Origin: Vermamoeba vermiformis
Lineage: Eukaryota; Tubulinea; Echinamoebida
Direction of reading: 5' to 3'
Assembly (NCBI GenBank): GCA_045837725.1
Contig: JBEWZL010000035.1
Location: 1-63,213, forward strand
Length of the DNA stretch: 63,213 nucleotides
Positions 1-16,174 of this stretch are shown here, piece by piece. Numbering within the stretch: position 1 is the stretch's first letter; the number at the start of each line of letters is the position of its first letter. Both the position numbers and the translations under genes were made by a program. Under the pieces are notes generated by a model, which searched no databases, had not been told where the DNA came from, and worked only from the letters and a program-made list of their open reading frames with translations.

Positions 1-73
1 TGAACACTGCAAATTCAACCTGTTTTTACATAAATTGAGGTGTATTGCCACTTTTATTTGGAATTGTCAAACA

Positions 74-197
74 ATGATCGAGAATTCTTGAAAATGGTCA
101 GGGATCGTCCGATCTTCAGACGAATGGTCAAGAATTCTCGGAAATTGGTCTGGGATCGTCTGATCTTCGGACGAAAGGCCTAGAATTCTTCAAAAGT
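74..197. repeat. ~50-bp tandem repeat, two full copies and a partial third
   Basis: Copies run 74-123 and 124-174, with a partial third from 175. Each unit contains agaattct, then a ggtc(a/t)gggatcgtc stretch and gatcttc(a/g)gacga. The two full copies differ at only a few positions, so the duplication looks fairly recent. No coding function is seen. It could be the edge of a larger satellite or mobile element lying to the left of the window. Confidence 0.75.
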
Positions 198-262
198 TTT
201 AGGGTACTACCATCCCAGCCCTAGCCTTTTAAGTAGAATAATGTGCAATGCCTTTGCACCTG

Positions 263-331
263 AGGCCATCAGACTGTCTGACACACCCCCCCATCCATAG
301 GCCGTCCCCAGGCCGTCAGACCGTCTGACAC
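263..331. repeat. two copies of a 22-bp unit with a palindromic core
   Basis: Two copies of aggcc(a/g)tcaga(c/t)(c/t)gtctgacac lie at 263-284 and 310-331. The core cagaccgtctg is a perfect palindrome in the second copy and is imperfect in the first. C-rich stretches follow both copies and differ in base composition from the AT-rich surroundings. The function is unknown; a protein-binding site or an element end is possible. Confidence 0.6.
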
Positions 332-596
332 CCTCCTGCACCAAGAACAAGGTTACCCATGTTTGAAGTACAATTTTATTTTAAAAACTGGCCAGCCCTG
401 GCCCTAAACACCCTTTAATTAGGGTGATACTCACAGAGCTGAGCTACCGGAACGGCATCTGGATTCAAGATGGTGAATATTTTGGCTGCCACCCATAAGT
501 ATTATTATTTAAACATTTAAAATATATAATTAATGCTATAACTATTACAATTTTATTCATAATTAAAATAATATCTCAATAATAATTTTTTTTCAG

Positions 597-659
597 GATC
601 GACAATGACCAACAGCCAGAATTTTTAGAGGTTGAGTATGTCAATGAAGAAAACAAAAA
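597..659 (+). other. possible orphan exon
   Basis: A 63-base open stretch is bounded by a T-rich tract ending in cag (591-596) and a gtaagtg donor (660). It reads IDNDQQPEFLEVEYVNEENK in the open frame. An upstream open stretch near 430-500 ends in GEYFGCHP before a stop. No start codon or downstream exon could be joined with confidence. It may belong to a gene that begins off the left edge, or be a relic. I do not recognise the protein. Confidence 0.25.
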
Positions 660-889
660 GTAAGTGACCTTTAATTATATTTAGATAAATTTTTAATTTA
701 ATTTGCAAAAAAAAAGAGAGATTGGTTGTATTAATTTGTACTTTGATAATAAAAGATCAAGATCAACCAAAAAACATTCCTTCATAATTAATTGCCAATA
801 GAAAAAACAGATTCATTGGCTCTATGGCCAATTCTTCTTGAGATCCTCAGGAATGAAGTAAGTAGAGTCTGTATAACTAATATTATTAA

Positions 890-1480
890 CTAACTAATTC
901 TAATCAGAACTCACTCATTTTTGGTAGAGGTTGATTGGGGGATCTGTTGGTTCGTCCAACACATTCTTCTCCAGGAGAAGAACTTGCACTTCCAATCTCT
1001 TTCATTGCTCATTACAGGCCTTCATTCCATCTTCTAGCTGCAACAACTTCTCAAACAGCTTGAAAACCTTTCACTGGGTTCACAGGTAAACGTCAACATA
1101 AATGTCCTGCTCCTGTTCCATCATGGTGTCCACAGCAGTGCGGCAAGCCTTCACAATGAGTGGTAGCAAGTGATCGTTGCCCGTTATGATGTATCCTTGG
1201 GACTGTGTCAGAAAGTCCAGTTCCTTTATCATTTTTTCCTTGCCAGAGATCCAAGCAGGAATCAAGAGAGCCACAGCAGAGCATTTGGTTGACAGATGTC
1301 ATGTTGAAGCCACACCAAAAAGGACTCACGTTGTCCTTATCAAACCTTACCCTTAGCTGGTACATTGACCTTGAAAACTACCGAAATACTGAAGTTTTTC
1401 AAAAAGAAGCTCAACGAAAGAAATTGGTTACATTTGGCATCACATGCCCAAAAATAATAATACTCTTCATCTTGTAAGCC
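890..1480 (-). pseudogene. unidentified, probably decayed coding remnant
   Basis: Several protein-like open stretches follow each other on the minus strand but do not share one frame. One at 1080-1274 contains DFLTQSQGYIITGNDHLL. A later one contains VFKLFEKLLQLEDG, and another EVQVLLLEKNVLDEPT. Amino-acid composition looks genic, but no ATG, no clear splice sites and no recognisable domain are present. The region lies beside short repeats and downstream of the ABCC gene's stop codon. It could equally be a poorly resolved spliced gene. No family is assigned. Confidence 0.3.
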
Positions 1481-1774
1481 GTTAGGTAAGCTTTTTACAA
1501 TAAAAACTTTAATACTGCAAAAATAATCATTATTTTCTTACTTTAAAGAGCTTTTTGTAGGCCTATACCTAAAATATTTTATATTAGTAATACTCGAAAC
1601 AAAATATACTAATAACTCACACCATTAGCATCACGTCATCCTTATTGCTAAGATTGATAGGATTATTCCTAGAGTACAACAAGTAAGTTTTGACAAAATA
1701 TTTTTAAAACTAAAGACTCATGGATCTTGCCATATCTTCACAAAAGTGAGAAGGTTTTGTTTGTGCACCCAGTT

Positions 1775-6751
<4,977 letters not shown>

Positions 6752-7048
6752 TGTGCTGCCAACGCATCTTAATTAAATCACAAAATTTGCGTTTGGTTCG
6801 CAAAACGGTTGCCGATCGGAAAAATATTTTTTACGGTTTTTACAGATCTGAACCGGCAGGAGTAAGTCCTTATAGGCGCGAAGGCGAAGAGAATAATCTA
6901 GTTAAGAACAATGTAAAATTCTCTTCGTTAATGGACGGACACTCCAGATTAGGCAATAGCGATTTCACGCTCGAATCGTCGTATTCTTGCTCGTCTGTAA
7001 AAGAGCAGTTAATCGGGTTAAGAAAGTGGGAAAACATCTTTCATACCG
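6752..7048. other. intergenic region between two minus-strand genes
   Basis: This stretch holds the upstream region of the ABCC gene and the 3' flank of the carboxylic-acid-reductase-like gene. An open plus-strand frame crosses it but begins with TTG and has no family signature, so it is not called. No clear TATA box or other site stands out. Confidence 0.5.
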
Positions 7049-10000
7049 CTAGGAATATCGCTTGTAAACATTCGTAAATGCTGCAAAACCTTGCGAAGGA
7101 ACGGATTTAGCGTGCACAGCGCATTCTTGAACCACGCTACTCCACGTGCTAATATCGACTGTATTCTCTGGCATGTTGTGCATCTTTTCTGCCCATTGGC
7201 TGGTCTCCAATCCCCACTTTGATTGCTTGGGCGAATGCTTAGCAATGAATTTCAGGAGTTGCAAGTACGAGATCTTGCGCGGGTTGAAAAGATCGAAATC
7301 ACCTCCTTGTAAGTTGTTTGGTGGAAGTTGACCAATCATTGCAATAGCGCGGGCAACTGAACTTGGTTAATGAAGTTATAATGATATTCTCTACGCACCA
7401 TAATCAACGCTAGCCAACGACAAGGCATAATTAGTTCGTTCCGGGAAGCACTCTGCATAAATGCTACCAAGAATGAGGTCATGCACCCAATCCTTATCAT
7501 TGTATCCGCCAGTGATATGTGAGTAAGAGACCATTCCTAAAAACGTCAGGTTCAAAAGTCGTTATACAAGTCTGACGATTACCTGGTCTGAAGATGTTCA
7601 CCATGAATCCTCTCGTGCGGGCACGCATCAATAGACGTTCCGATACCAGTTTAGTTGCATTGTAGCCACCAAGTCTGTTTACCATTTCGGGATCTAGTTG
7701 AGCGTCTACCGATACGACTGTGCCAAGCGTTGAGACGAAGTTGAGCACTTTTTTTGATCCGTGTGCAGCAAACTTTAAGACTTCATGAGTAGCTACCACA
7801 TTGGACTTTCTGAGAGAAGAGTAAGGAAGTACGTGGTTGACCTCGGTAGCCGCGTGATATATAGTAGAGACGTGTGCTGAGAGGTCGTCGTAATCATCTT
7901 GAAACAAGCCGAACATGGGCGCAGAGCAGTCTCCCGAGAAGGCTGTTACGCGTGACAAGTCACAAAGTTCATCCAGATAATAACTTTTGAGTGTGTCTTG
8001 CAGCCGTTTAGTTGCCATCTCGTTCGAGGAGGCCCGAATCAAACAATAGACATGAGCCTTAGTACTGCTCAAAAGCTCGTGCAATAAGAAGGCGCCAACA
8101 AATCCAGTAACACCTAAAAGCCAGTTAATACGAACCATCGCGCACGTACTCGCCTACCTGTTAGCAATACATCTTGACCCTCGGCTGTAATGTTGTTTGG
8201 TTTCAACTCTTCGCCAAGCTGAATATCCTTCTGAATCTGAAACCACTGCCAACATGTTAGAATGTAAATTAAAGGGTTCAAAGACTTGCCTCGTTTTGTT
8301 GCGAAGGCTCTCCTGACGTCTTCTGCTTTTTGATGAAATTGAATATTTCATCGAGATTGTTGTTCAAAATCATCTCAGGCGGCACCGTAAACTGCATGGT
8401 CTGCTTGATTAGTTGTGAAAACTTGACGGCGTTAAGGGAATCTCCTCCAATTTCTGTGAAGCTGGTCGAGGACGATTTACTCTTAAAACCAAATACTGCT
8501 TCAAATATTCTGCATCCAAATTAGCGGTTAATTAGCGCTTAACTGTAAACTTACGCCTGCAGATTTTCCTTCTCTCGTTCTTCTTCTTGCTTCTCGAGTA
8601 CCGCGTTGATTGCGGCTTTGTAGTGCCGCTCGAGTTTGGGACGACACTTTCTGAAAACAGTGGTCAGTGAGAACAACACTAAGACAATGCCACGTACTTA
8701 GTTGACGAGGTCATGAATCCATTTTCGGCAGTCCATTTTGTAGGCTCTATGATGATGATATTTGGAATCTCAAAGGACCTCAGGTTCTCAGCCACGGCTA
8801 CTTCATTGAGTGCTGCGATGATTCGTTCTCGCAACGCTGCAGATTGGCATATCTCTTCGTACGATTTGCCTAAAGCTATTAACGACTATGAGCGGGCATT
8901 AGATTCGAGTTACCTTTCGTCTCGTCCTCTTTTGGCCAGTTTTCGATCAGTTGCTTGTTGGGCACAATTATCGCGGCCACGCCATTTTGAGAATAATGAA
9001 CATCACCGGACGTGATGAATATTTGATCGATTAGCGGAATGGATAAAAACATGGCTTCCAATGGCTCTGGTGACACGAATTCACCCTAATACCGTATGAG
9101 CTAATTTGAATCCACAGCATCAAACGTGTTACCTGTGCGAGCTTGAAGATGTTCTTCTTTCGGTCTATGATCCTGACTTTGTTCAATCCAATCAACTCAA
9201 CAATGTCGCCTGTTCTGAACCAGCCTTCTTCGTCGAACTGCTTTTTGGTTTCTTCTTCGTTTTTGTAATAACCTGGAATCATCGTTTGCGTCTTGACGTA
9301 CAATTCCCCTCGAGGATATGGCTTGTCGCTGAATGAGGGTCAGTGCGTGCACTACAATATTAACACATACGTTTCGAAATAACCAAGTTCAGGTACATCG
9401 ACGAGTTTGATTTCAATTCCGGTATGCATCGAGCCATCACTTGCAGCCAACGATCCCACTTCTGTAGTGCCGTAGCCTTCATCAAAACGGCACTGTTTAA
9501 AACACTCCTTCACCCATGCCCGAACTATAGGGCTGAACGCAGCACCGCCTGCTCGTAATTCCTTGATTCTTGTGCCAAATACTTTTGAAAACTGTTCTAA
9601 TAGCTGTTTCAAATTATTAATAGACATTACGCCTTAATTACTCGATGAAATTACCTCGGTGCGTATTTTTATGGCCTCGCTTTCCGTCAATTCTTCGCCC
9701 TTTTCTAGTTGCTTCTGTGCGTTAGCAATTGCCAAAGCTTTCTTGAACTGATTGTAAACGACGTCGAAAAATCTCGGAGTTCCATCCAAGAAGACTGGGT
9801 TGATAAGAGGAATGTCGTCGTAGATCTCTTCCGGGTTTTCAATGATACCAGTTCGTCCTCCGTTAATGAAAATCCTATAAACCCCGTTAAATAAGCTGCC
9901 CAAGTACGTAGATTAAACATACGTCAAGGTAACTTCACGATCGGACACGTGAGCTAGCGAGTCTAAGGGGGAAGTCAGAAAAGGTGTGATTGCGATGCCA

Positions 10001-11371
10001 ATTAATTACCTTTTGACACATTGACCAAAGCGTTCTTCTCTGCGAGCAAATAAGGAAGACGAATGAACGTACGCATTAATTGCTCGGTGAACATTGCACC
10101 CTTCGGAGCGCCAGTCGAGCCACTTGTGTAAATGATGGTAGCCAACTCATTCGGTTGTCTTATCACAATTGGTCTTGGAGATGATGTGCCAGCTTCCATT
10201 AGAGACGCAAAGGTAATAACATTATCGTAGTCTCCGTTGTCCATATCGATGACATGTTTCAAGTTGGGACACTTGGATCTGGCCTCATTGAACTTCGAAA
10301 CGAGCTTCCCACTGCATATAACCGTCGATAACTTGGTGTGGTTGAGAATAAATTCTCGCTCCTCGTCTTTGATGTGGTGGTGAATTGGCACAGAGGTCAA
10401 TCCGTACATGCCACACGCGATGTCGGCGATGAACCACTCTACTCGGTTATGTGACGATATGCCGACCAACGAGTTCTTTTCCAAGTTAAGCTTGTTAAGC
10501 AGGCCTAGATTGTATTACTACTATCAGCAAGAATGGAATCAATGTAGACCGAACAACACGTACCAGATCCAAAGGCTTTACAACGCGTCTCAATGTCCTT
10601 GTAAGTCAACCAGCTGTAAGAAGGCTTGCCATTGGTTATGACTTTATAACCGAAACACGGTCTGAACATGTACTGCGTGAAGGCTGCCTGATACATTTCA
10701 GCAATGCTGCTACATCGAACGACCTTCAACGAGCTGATTAATGCGTCGTTAACTACAACATATATTAGCCCTCCTTACGCGTTTAAATATCTCTTCAGGG
10801 TCTATAAGAGGTTCAATGCGCATGGGGTGCTCGTGCTCTTTAGTCTTGTGACATTCGCCGCAAAAATCGAAATTATCGCATTCAAAACAGTGATAACGGA
10901 CCATACGCCCTTAATAAAGGAAATATAAATTTTTTTGATGGAAATAGAATGGTGCTACCTGTAAACGTTGCATGGCACGCGTCACAAATAAAGACAGGTA
11001 AGTCCTCTGCATCAATGTGACCTCGAGTATCTTCCTTTTTATATTGGTCGAGCTTTTTAACTAAATACTCCTCATCCTTCTATTAATACAATCTAAGCTA
11101 AGCAAGTGAATACAAATTATTTGGGAATTAATTACCCTGCATTTTTTTAACCGGTCTTCTTTCTTCGCTAAATCTATTATAATAATTAGTAATGAAATTA
11201 TCGTCGAATATTTAATTGTATAATATTTTTTGACTTACCTTCACCAGTCAGTTTGTCGATTTCGGTTAATATTGCTTGAATTTCTTTACGAGCGTGTTCC
11301 AAGGCAATATTGTTTACCTGCCATCCATATTGCAAGCGAAGACGCTCTAATGTCTCAGTTTTGTCATACAT
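7049..11371 (-). CDS. carboxylic acid reductase-like A-T-R enzyme with N-terminal ZZ zinc finger
   Basis: The likely reaction is ATP-dependent adenylation of a carboxylic acid, transfer to a phosphopantetheine arm and NADPH reduction to an aldehyde. The start at 11371 (MYDKTETLERL) opens a helical segment. A ZZ finger follows (CDAC, then RYHCFECDNFDFCGEC and HEHPM, about 10,820-11,000). The adenylation domain (about 10,723-8,650) has IIYTSGSTGAPKGAM, GYGTTEVG, GWFRTGD and the lysine loop RKKNIFKLAQGEFV. The carrier domain has GGDSLNAVKF near 8,430. The reductase domain has GVTGFVGAFLL and the catalytic YNATK. The motifs resemble bacterial and fungal CARs more than Lys2. A 55-nt intron (10724-10778, phase 0) joins the ZZ exon to the A domain, and no ATG lies upstream in the A-domain exon except an internal one. 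That supports one gene, although two adjacent genes remain possible. Confidence 0.85.
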
Positions 11372-11578
11372 CCGAGATGGGACTGGAAACAAAGAACCCT
11401 TTTGCAAGTGGCGAAGAGTATTAAAATAATTTAATCAACTCTATGGATCAAGTCATTAGACCGAGGGACTCGTGGTGATACGGCCCTGGAAAATGAAGAT
11501 TTTTCAGATCGGTTGTTTATTTAAATTAGTAGCAAAACTACAACCAATCGAGAATCAGTTTGAACTATTCTTTCTGAC

Positions 11579-12677
11579 TTAGAGCTCATCAATTTCGCCG
11601 TTGCCCTTAACCCACCAGGCCTTGGTTTGGCGGTTCTTGCTGACAACAGTTTCGACGGTGTAGATCAAGGTCAATTGTACAGCACCGATAGGATCATCAA
11701 CCGAATCACCAACTATAAATTCGATATTAATAGAGCCATAAATTATCACCCAAACGAAAAGAGATCTTCGATCAATATTTAATTATTATAAAATTAGTAG
11801 TTCAATGAGCCAGTTCTTGGCCTCGCGATAGGAAATTTTTATATTACATACCGTTCAAAACTTGAGGAATTTCAACGGAGCAAGCAAAGTTATAACCCCA
11901 AGCAACCTGATCGATGAGGATTAGAATTTTATAGGAAAGGTTCAACGCAGGTTGTCGAGCTATGATAATAGTCCGCACTATCTATCGTCATGCTATTAAA
12001 CTTACATCGATATTAGAAGGAATGATTTGAACACCAGTCAAATATTGGCCTTTGCCTTTATATTTGCCGCCATAAATATAGACGACGTGGTAGTCAAACT
12101 TAATAACGGTGGCCTACATAATTCAGTCAATAAATCGCGGTAAGCATTTTTAAAAAAAATTGATCTTTTAAAGGTGAATTGTACTGACCTTGTAAAGATT
12201 AAAGTACTCAATGGAGTAAGCTTCAGAAACAGGCTGTTTCCAGTTTGTCAAAGTTTTCCAATCCTCGATACCTTTCTGAAAGAAGGAACGACAAGTTAGA
12301 ATTCGAACGGATTTAAGGATTTAGTTCGTGCTTACGGGGGTGGCAGTACCGTAATTGACCTTAACCACAGAAGTAGGTTGATTTTTCACGATAATGTCCC
12401 ACACTTCCTTGCCAATATTAATCATAGAACCAAGATCAACTCCATCAAATTGCAATCCACGTTCAGCACGAGCAACGCTCTCGTTCAAACGAGCCATATG
12501 TTCCTTGTACAGGTGGTACAAATTACCGCGAGCAGCTTCGTGAGGCTCCAAGCGACGGATCTTGAAAGTGAGCTCTTCGGCAGATTGGTCACCGAGATTC
12601 ACACCTGAGGTCGAAACACGCAAGGCATTGGCAAAAATAGCCAATGACAAAATTAATACAACGGTGGTTTGTTGCAT
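11579..12677 (-). CDS. small secreted or ER-lumen protein of unknown family
   Basis: The ATG at 12677 opens a clear signal peptide (MQQTTVVLILSLAIFANALR). About 260 residues follow in six exons, including ATVIKFDYHVVYIYGGK and PIGAVQLTLIYTVETVV, which look like beta strands. The exon junction at GTATP to KGIEDWKTL is supported by a gtaagc donor and a ctttcag acceptor in phase 0. The protein ends KGNGEIDEL, and IDEL resembles the HDEL/KDEL ER-retrieval tail. No known domain is recognised. It lies between the reductase-like gene and the channel gene, all on the same strand and each apparently separate. Confidence 0.8.
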
Positions 12678-12824
12678 TATGTATGGTTGTGGAAATGTAA
12701 GTTGTTTTTGGTTTGGTACAAAATTTTGTTCGATCAGAATTTGACTGTCAAATTTCTAACCCAAATTGTTACTTTGATATTTCTTTTACTTCTATTTACA
12801 ATAAATATTAAATATTCGCTTTGT

Positions 12825-15268
12825 TTAGGCAGCGACGATGTCAGAGGCGAGGTTTCGCTTTGCAGTAGGGCTGTTAGGGATCTCATCCAAAGGCTTCAAA
12901 CCAGGGTGCAAGTAAGCAGTGCGAAGAGTTTCGGAATCGAAGTGACGAGGGACTCGAGCCACATCCAAAATCTTCAACAATCTTCGCTCGTTTCGCTTGC
13001 GCTGAACGGCAAGAATGATGCACAACACGGCACTCAAACCTACGAAAGCCAAGGAAGTCCAAGCAGCGGCAAACAAGCCCTTGACAAGGAAGAAGAAAAA
13101 CGTAATGACTTGGAAGATGAGCAAGCTGACAAAGAAGATGTTGATCGAGGTGGGAACGAAAGCACCAGGAGGGTGAATGTCGCGAGTGTGAACGTAGATA
13201 AAGTTGTATCTATCGGAGAACCAACGCAAAGCGAAGTAAGTCAAACCGAAGGGCAAGATGAGCGGAGTGACGATGCTGAAAGAGATGGTGATGACGAAGA
13301 CCAAGAGACAGAAGGCAATGTGAGTCATGTAGGAGTAGTAGCCAACAACGTCCTTGTAGTAGGTGTCCTTGGAGCTCTTGCGGACAAAGTCAAGGACGTA
13401 CGAGATGAGTTGACCGGGGCGCAACAAAAGCAAGACAAAACCTTGCAAGAACATTGCAAAAATCAACCATCCGATCAAGAAGGCACCAATGCGAGAGTAA
13501 TCAACAGACGAGAAGTTGTTGAGGATAGAGCTCGGGTCAGAAAGGAATTGCTGTAATTAACACATTAGTCACGATTACTTTCGCATACCATAGTGTATCT
13601 TGCTTACATTAGCAAAAGCGACACCGCTGTCAAAGATGGTCTTGAAGATCAAAGAGTTTAGCACGACGAAGAGGAAATACTTGCGCAAAGCGCCGATTTC
13701 GAGTGAGGTCTTGCTGTGAGGGCGTTCAAGCTTGGTCAAAGCGCGCATAAGAGTGGGCAATACGGCCAAGAAGATGTACACAAGCAAGATGGGAATGTAG
13801 TAAATGATCAAGTTTGTCGCGATGGGGCTGATGTTCAAGATCCAGCCAAAGTAGGGTGCACCAGCGTCGGTCAAGCCGAAGATGATAATGTTGCTAAAGA
13901 ACGAAATGACAGCGGACCAAAAGAGGGCAATGAGAACGACTAAGATGTTGACACCAACGGCAGCAAGACGTTGCATCCAGCGAGGAGCATAGAGGTAGTT
14001 CCATTGAACGGCAGCTGGGGGCACGGGAGCAATCTTGGCAGACCACTGTCTGAGCTTAATAGACTTCTCGGCCTCGCTTCCGCGGTGTTTGCGAAGTCTG
14101 TGGCTGGTCTCTTCCATGTCGCGGACGCATCGTACAGCGTCAGAAGGCTCTCTGAAAGTAACAAAAGCTACGGGCGAGTCTTTGTGAGTCAATGGCATCA
14201 ATTGTTTGGTTTGCAATGCGTTAGTCCAGACATCAATGCTGTTGGTGTAATGGTCGAGAGCATCGGCCTTGACGGAAGAGTCTTTACACTCCTTGGCTTC
14301 GGTACGCTTGTTCTTCTCGCGCAAAAGCTCTTCAGCTTTGCCGTAACCCATGTAAGCGTTCCTTCGGTTTGAAATGAATCGAAGATGCTCGGGGAGGTGG
14401 TAGCCCAAGTTGACCGACAAGACGCGATCCGGGTAAAGTTCGTTGAAGTAATCGAAGATGACATTAGGATCGGCTGTCTTAGGCAGATTCAAATAGACAG
14501 TGCAAGCTTGCACGGCTGTAAATTAAATCTGTGAGTTGAAATTTCACTCGAATGTCGGCAACTTCTAGATCGATATATCTCGATCTAAAACCGCATCAGC
14601 ACCACTTACTGCAAGGGTCTCTGTAGGCCTCTCTCAACTTAGGCAAGAAGTACTTGTTCTGGTAGAAGTAAATGAGCAACCAAGCCAAGACGCTGAACAC
14701 AGCAAACACAGCAAAGTTAGCCCACAACCACGAATAGCCTTCTTCGTAGACACTCGCCGACAGGTCGGGGAAACTTATGCCGCCGGAGTAGATTGTAGTC
14801 AATGGGAATAAGATAACGAGGCCTATCATCAATTCATGAACATTTTTAAAAATGAAGTTAAAATTTTTGGATCTGTTTCACTTACCGATTACAGTGCAAA
14901 TGGCAAAATAAATCATCAAGTACTTGATGAACTTCAATTGAAAGACGGCATTATATCCTGAGCTGAGCACAATTTCCTGTTCTGAAGCGCTGAAAACATT
15001 TCTGAACCAGCCGCAGCCTTTTTTCAGTTTTCTGTATGAATCCGGACTTGAAGAGAACAAATGGTTAGTGAATATGTTACTTGTGCGTATAATGCTCCAT
15101 TTTCAATTCTTACTTGTTTTCTCTGTATTTAGGGTAGAAAAACCTCGCCATGCCCGGTCGCAGAATTAAAAATATGATCAACAAAGCGATCATAATTGCA
15201 CCGGTGATAATCAGTGTCTCGGGTATACCACCCGTTGCGGTATTCTGTTTGTCACCGCCGCTATTCAT
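12825..15268 (-). CDS. TMEM63/CSC1-like (DUF221) mechanosensitive cation channel
   Basis: Members of this family are osmotically or mechanically gated channels related to OSCA and TMEM63. The start at 15268 (MNSGGDKQNTATGGIPETL) precedes a first membrane helix (LIITGAIMIALLIIFLIL). Two more helices follow in separate exons. A long cytosolic insert has an RRM-like strand order (ACTVYLNLP...PVAFVTFREPSDAVRCV), followed by the APRWMQRLA block that the family uses to re-enter the membrane. The C-terminal multi-helix channel block includes NFSSVDYSRIGAFLIGWLIF and YYSYMTHIAFCLLVFVI. It ends in a short hydrophilic tail at 12825. Length is about 750 residues, in the family range. A long open frame on the opposite strand here is an antisense shadow. 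Confidence 0.92.
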
Positions 15269-16174
15269 GCTGAATAATTCGTAGAGATCCGGGATGAAAA
15301 ATAATGGTTCGATTGTGGATGTGTCTCTGAGGTTGTTTGAATAAAAATGATGAAAACGGCCGATTGGTTTTAAGTCGGCACTGAGACCAAAAAATCAGCG
15401 TGCGTATGTTGTAAGCAAAATTTTCGCTGAAAGTTGCGCTAGTTCTGCTCAGGCGAAAGTCCCCTTTGTGATTCCAATTCAGACGAGCTACGAGTTTTCC
15501 ACTAATTCTTCCTGCGCTGAACGGTAGAATTAAAATACCGCATTTGTTCTTGCTGTCTATTCAATCGCACGAGCTGCACACCAGCTTGCGGAAAAAGCCG
15601 AACCGATCAGACCTGCAGCTTCATGACGATATAATTCAAATCCAACTGTAATTTAGCTAACCCATATAGACAATATGACGATTGAGCGTATCACTGAAAT
15701 AGAGCAAGTATGAGTAGCGCAGTTAATTGAAACAAATCTGGTAGAAATCTCAGAGTTATTTGGTTTGCAAAATTATTAACGCAACTACTGAATATACTGC
15801 AGTAATTTATGTATGCATATAATAGCAGAAGAGTCGCTTAAAGCGGATTTAAAAATCATCAAAAAAAAAATAATTAGCATAATAATTCAAACATTAACAG
15901 CACCAGATCCGAAAGTATCTGGTATTAATTTTGCAATTTGCGGTGCCGCTAAAAATAAAATTTACCTTGTGCTCAGCTGAGAACAAAAACATCTGTTCCT
16001 CAGTCCAATAGGTATTTACAGACACCCTATTGTAACAACGGGACTGCAGGATAGAAATCAATCAATAACGTTATCGTTCCATTTGTGGAGTGGAGCTTGG
16101 TCAAATATAAAGCATAAGTAAATTGTGTTAATTTCATTTCTCGTGCACGTTTCAAGGGTCAACCACACTCAGCA
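15269..16174. other. divergent intergenic region, no gene seen
   Basis: About 900 bases separate the channel gene (minus) from the DUF1445 gene (plus), so promoters for both probably lie here. A tiny ATG frame near 15,673 runs only a dozen codons. The sequence is AT-rich with scattered A and T runs (for example 15,858-15,880). I see no RNA gene, repeat or recognisable regulatory motif. Confidence 0.5.

Noticed and set aside
10724-10778. Reading the ZZ protein and the reductase as two adjacent genes
   Set aside because: A clean phase-0 intron joins them and the A-domain exon has no upstream ATG; kept only as an alternative.
12669-13556. Long plus-strand open frame of about 295 codons
   Set aside because: It is antisense to the well-supported TMEM63/CSC1-like exons, has a low-complexity charged sequence and matches no family.
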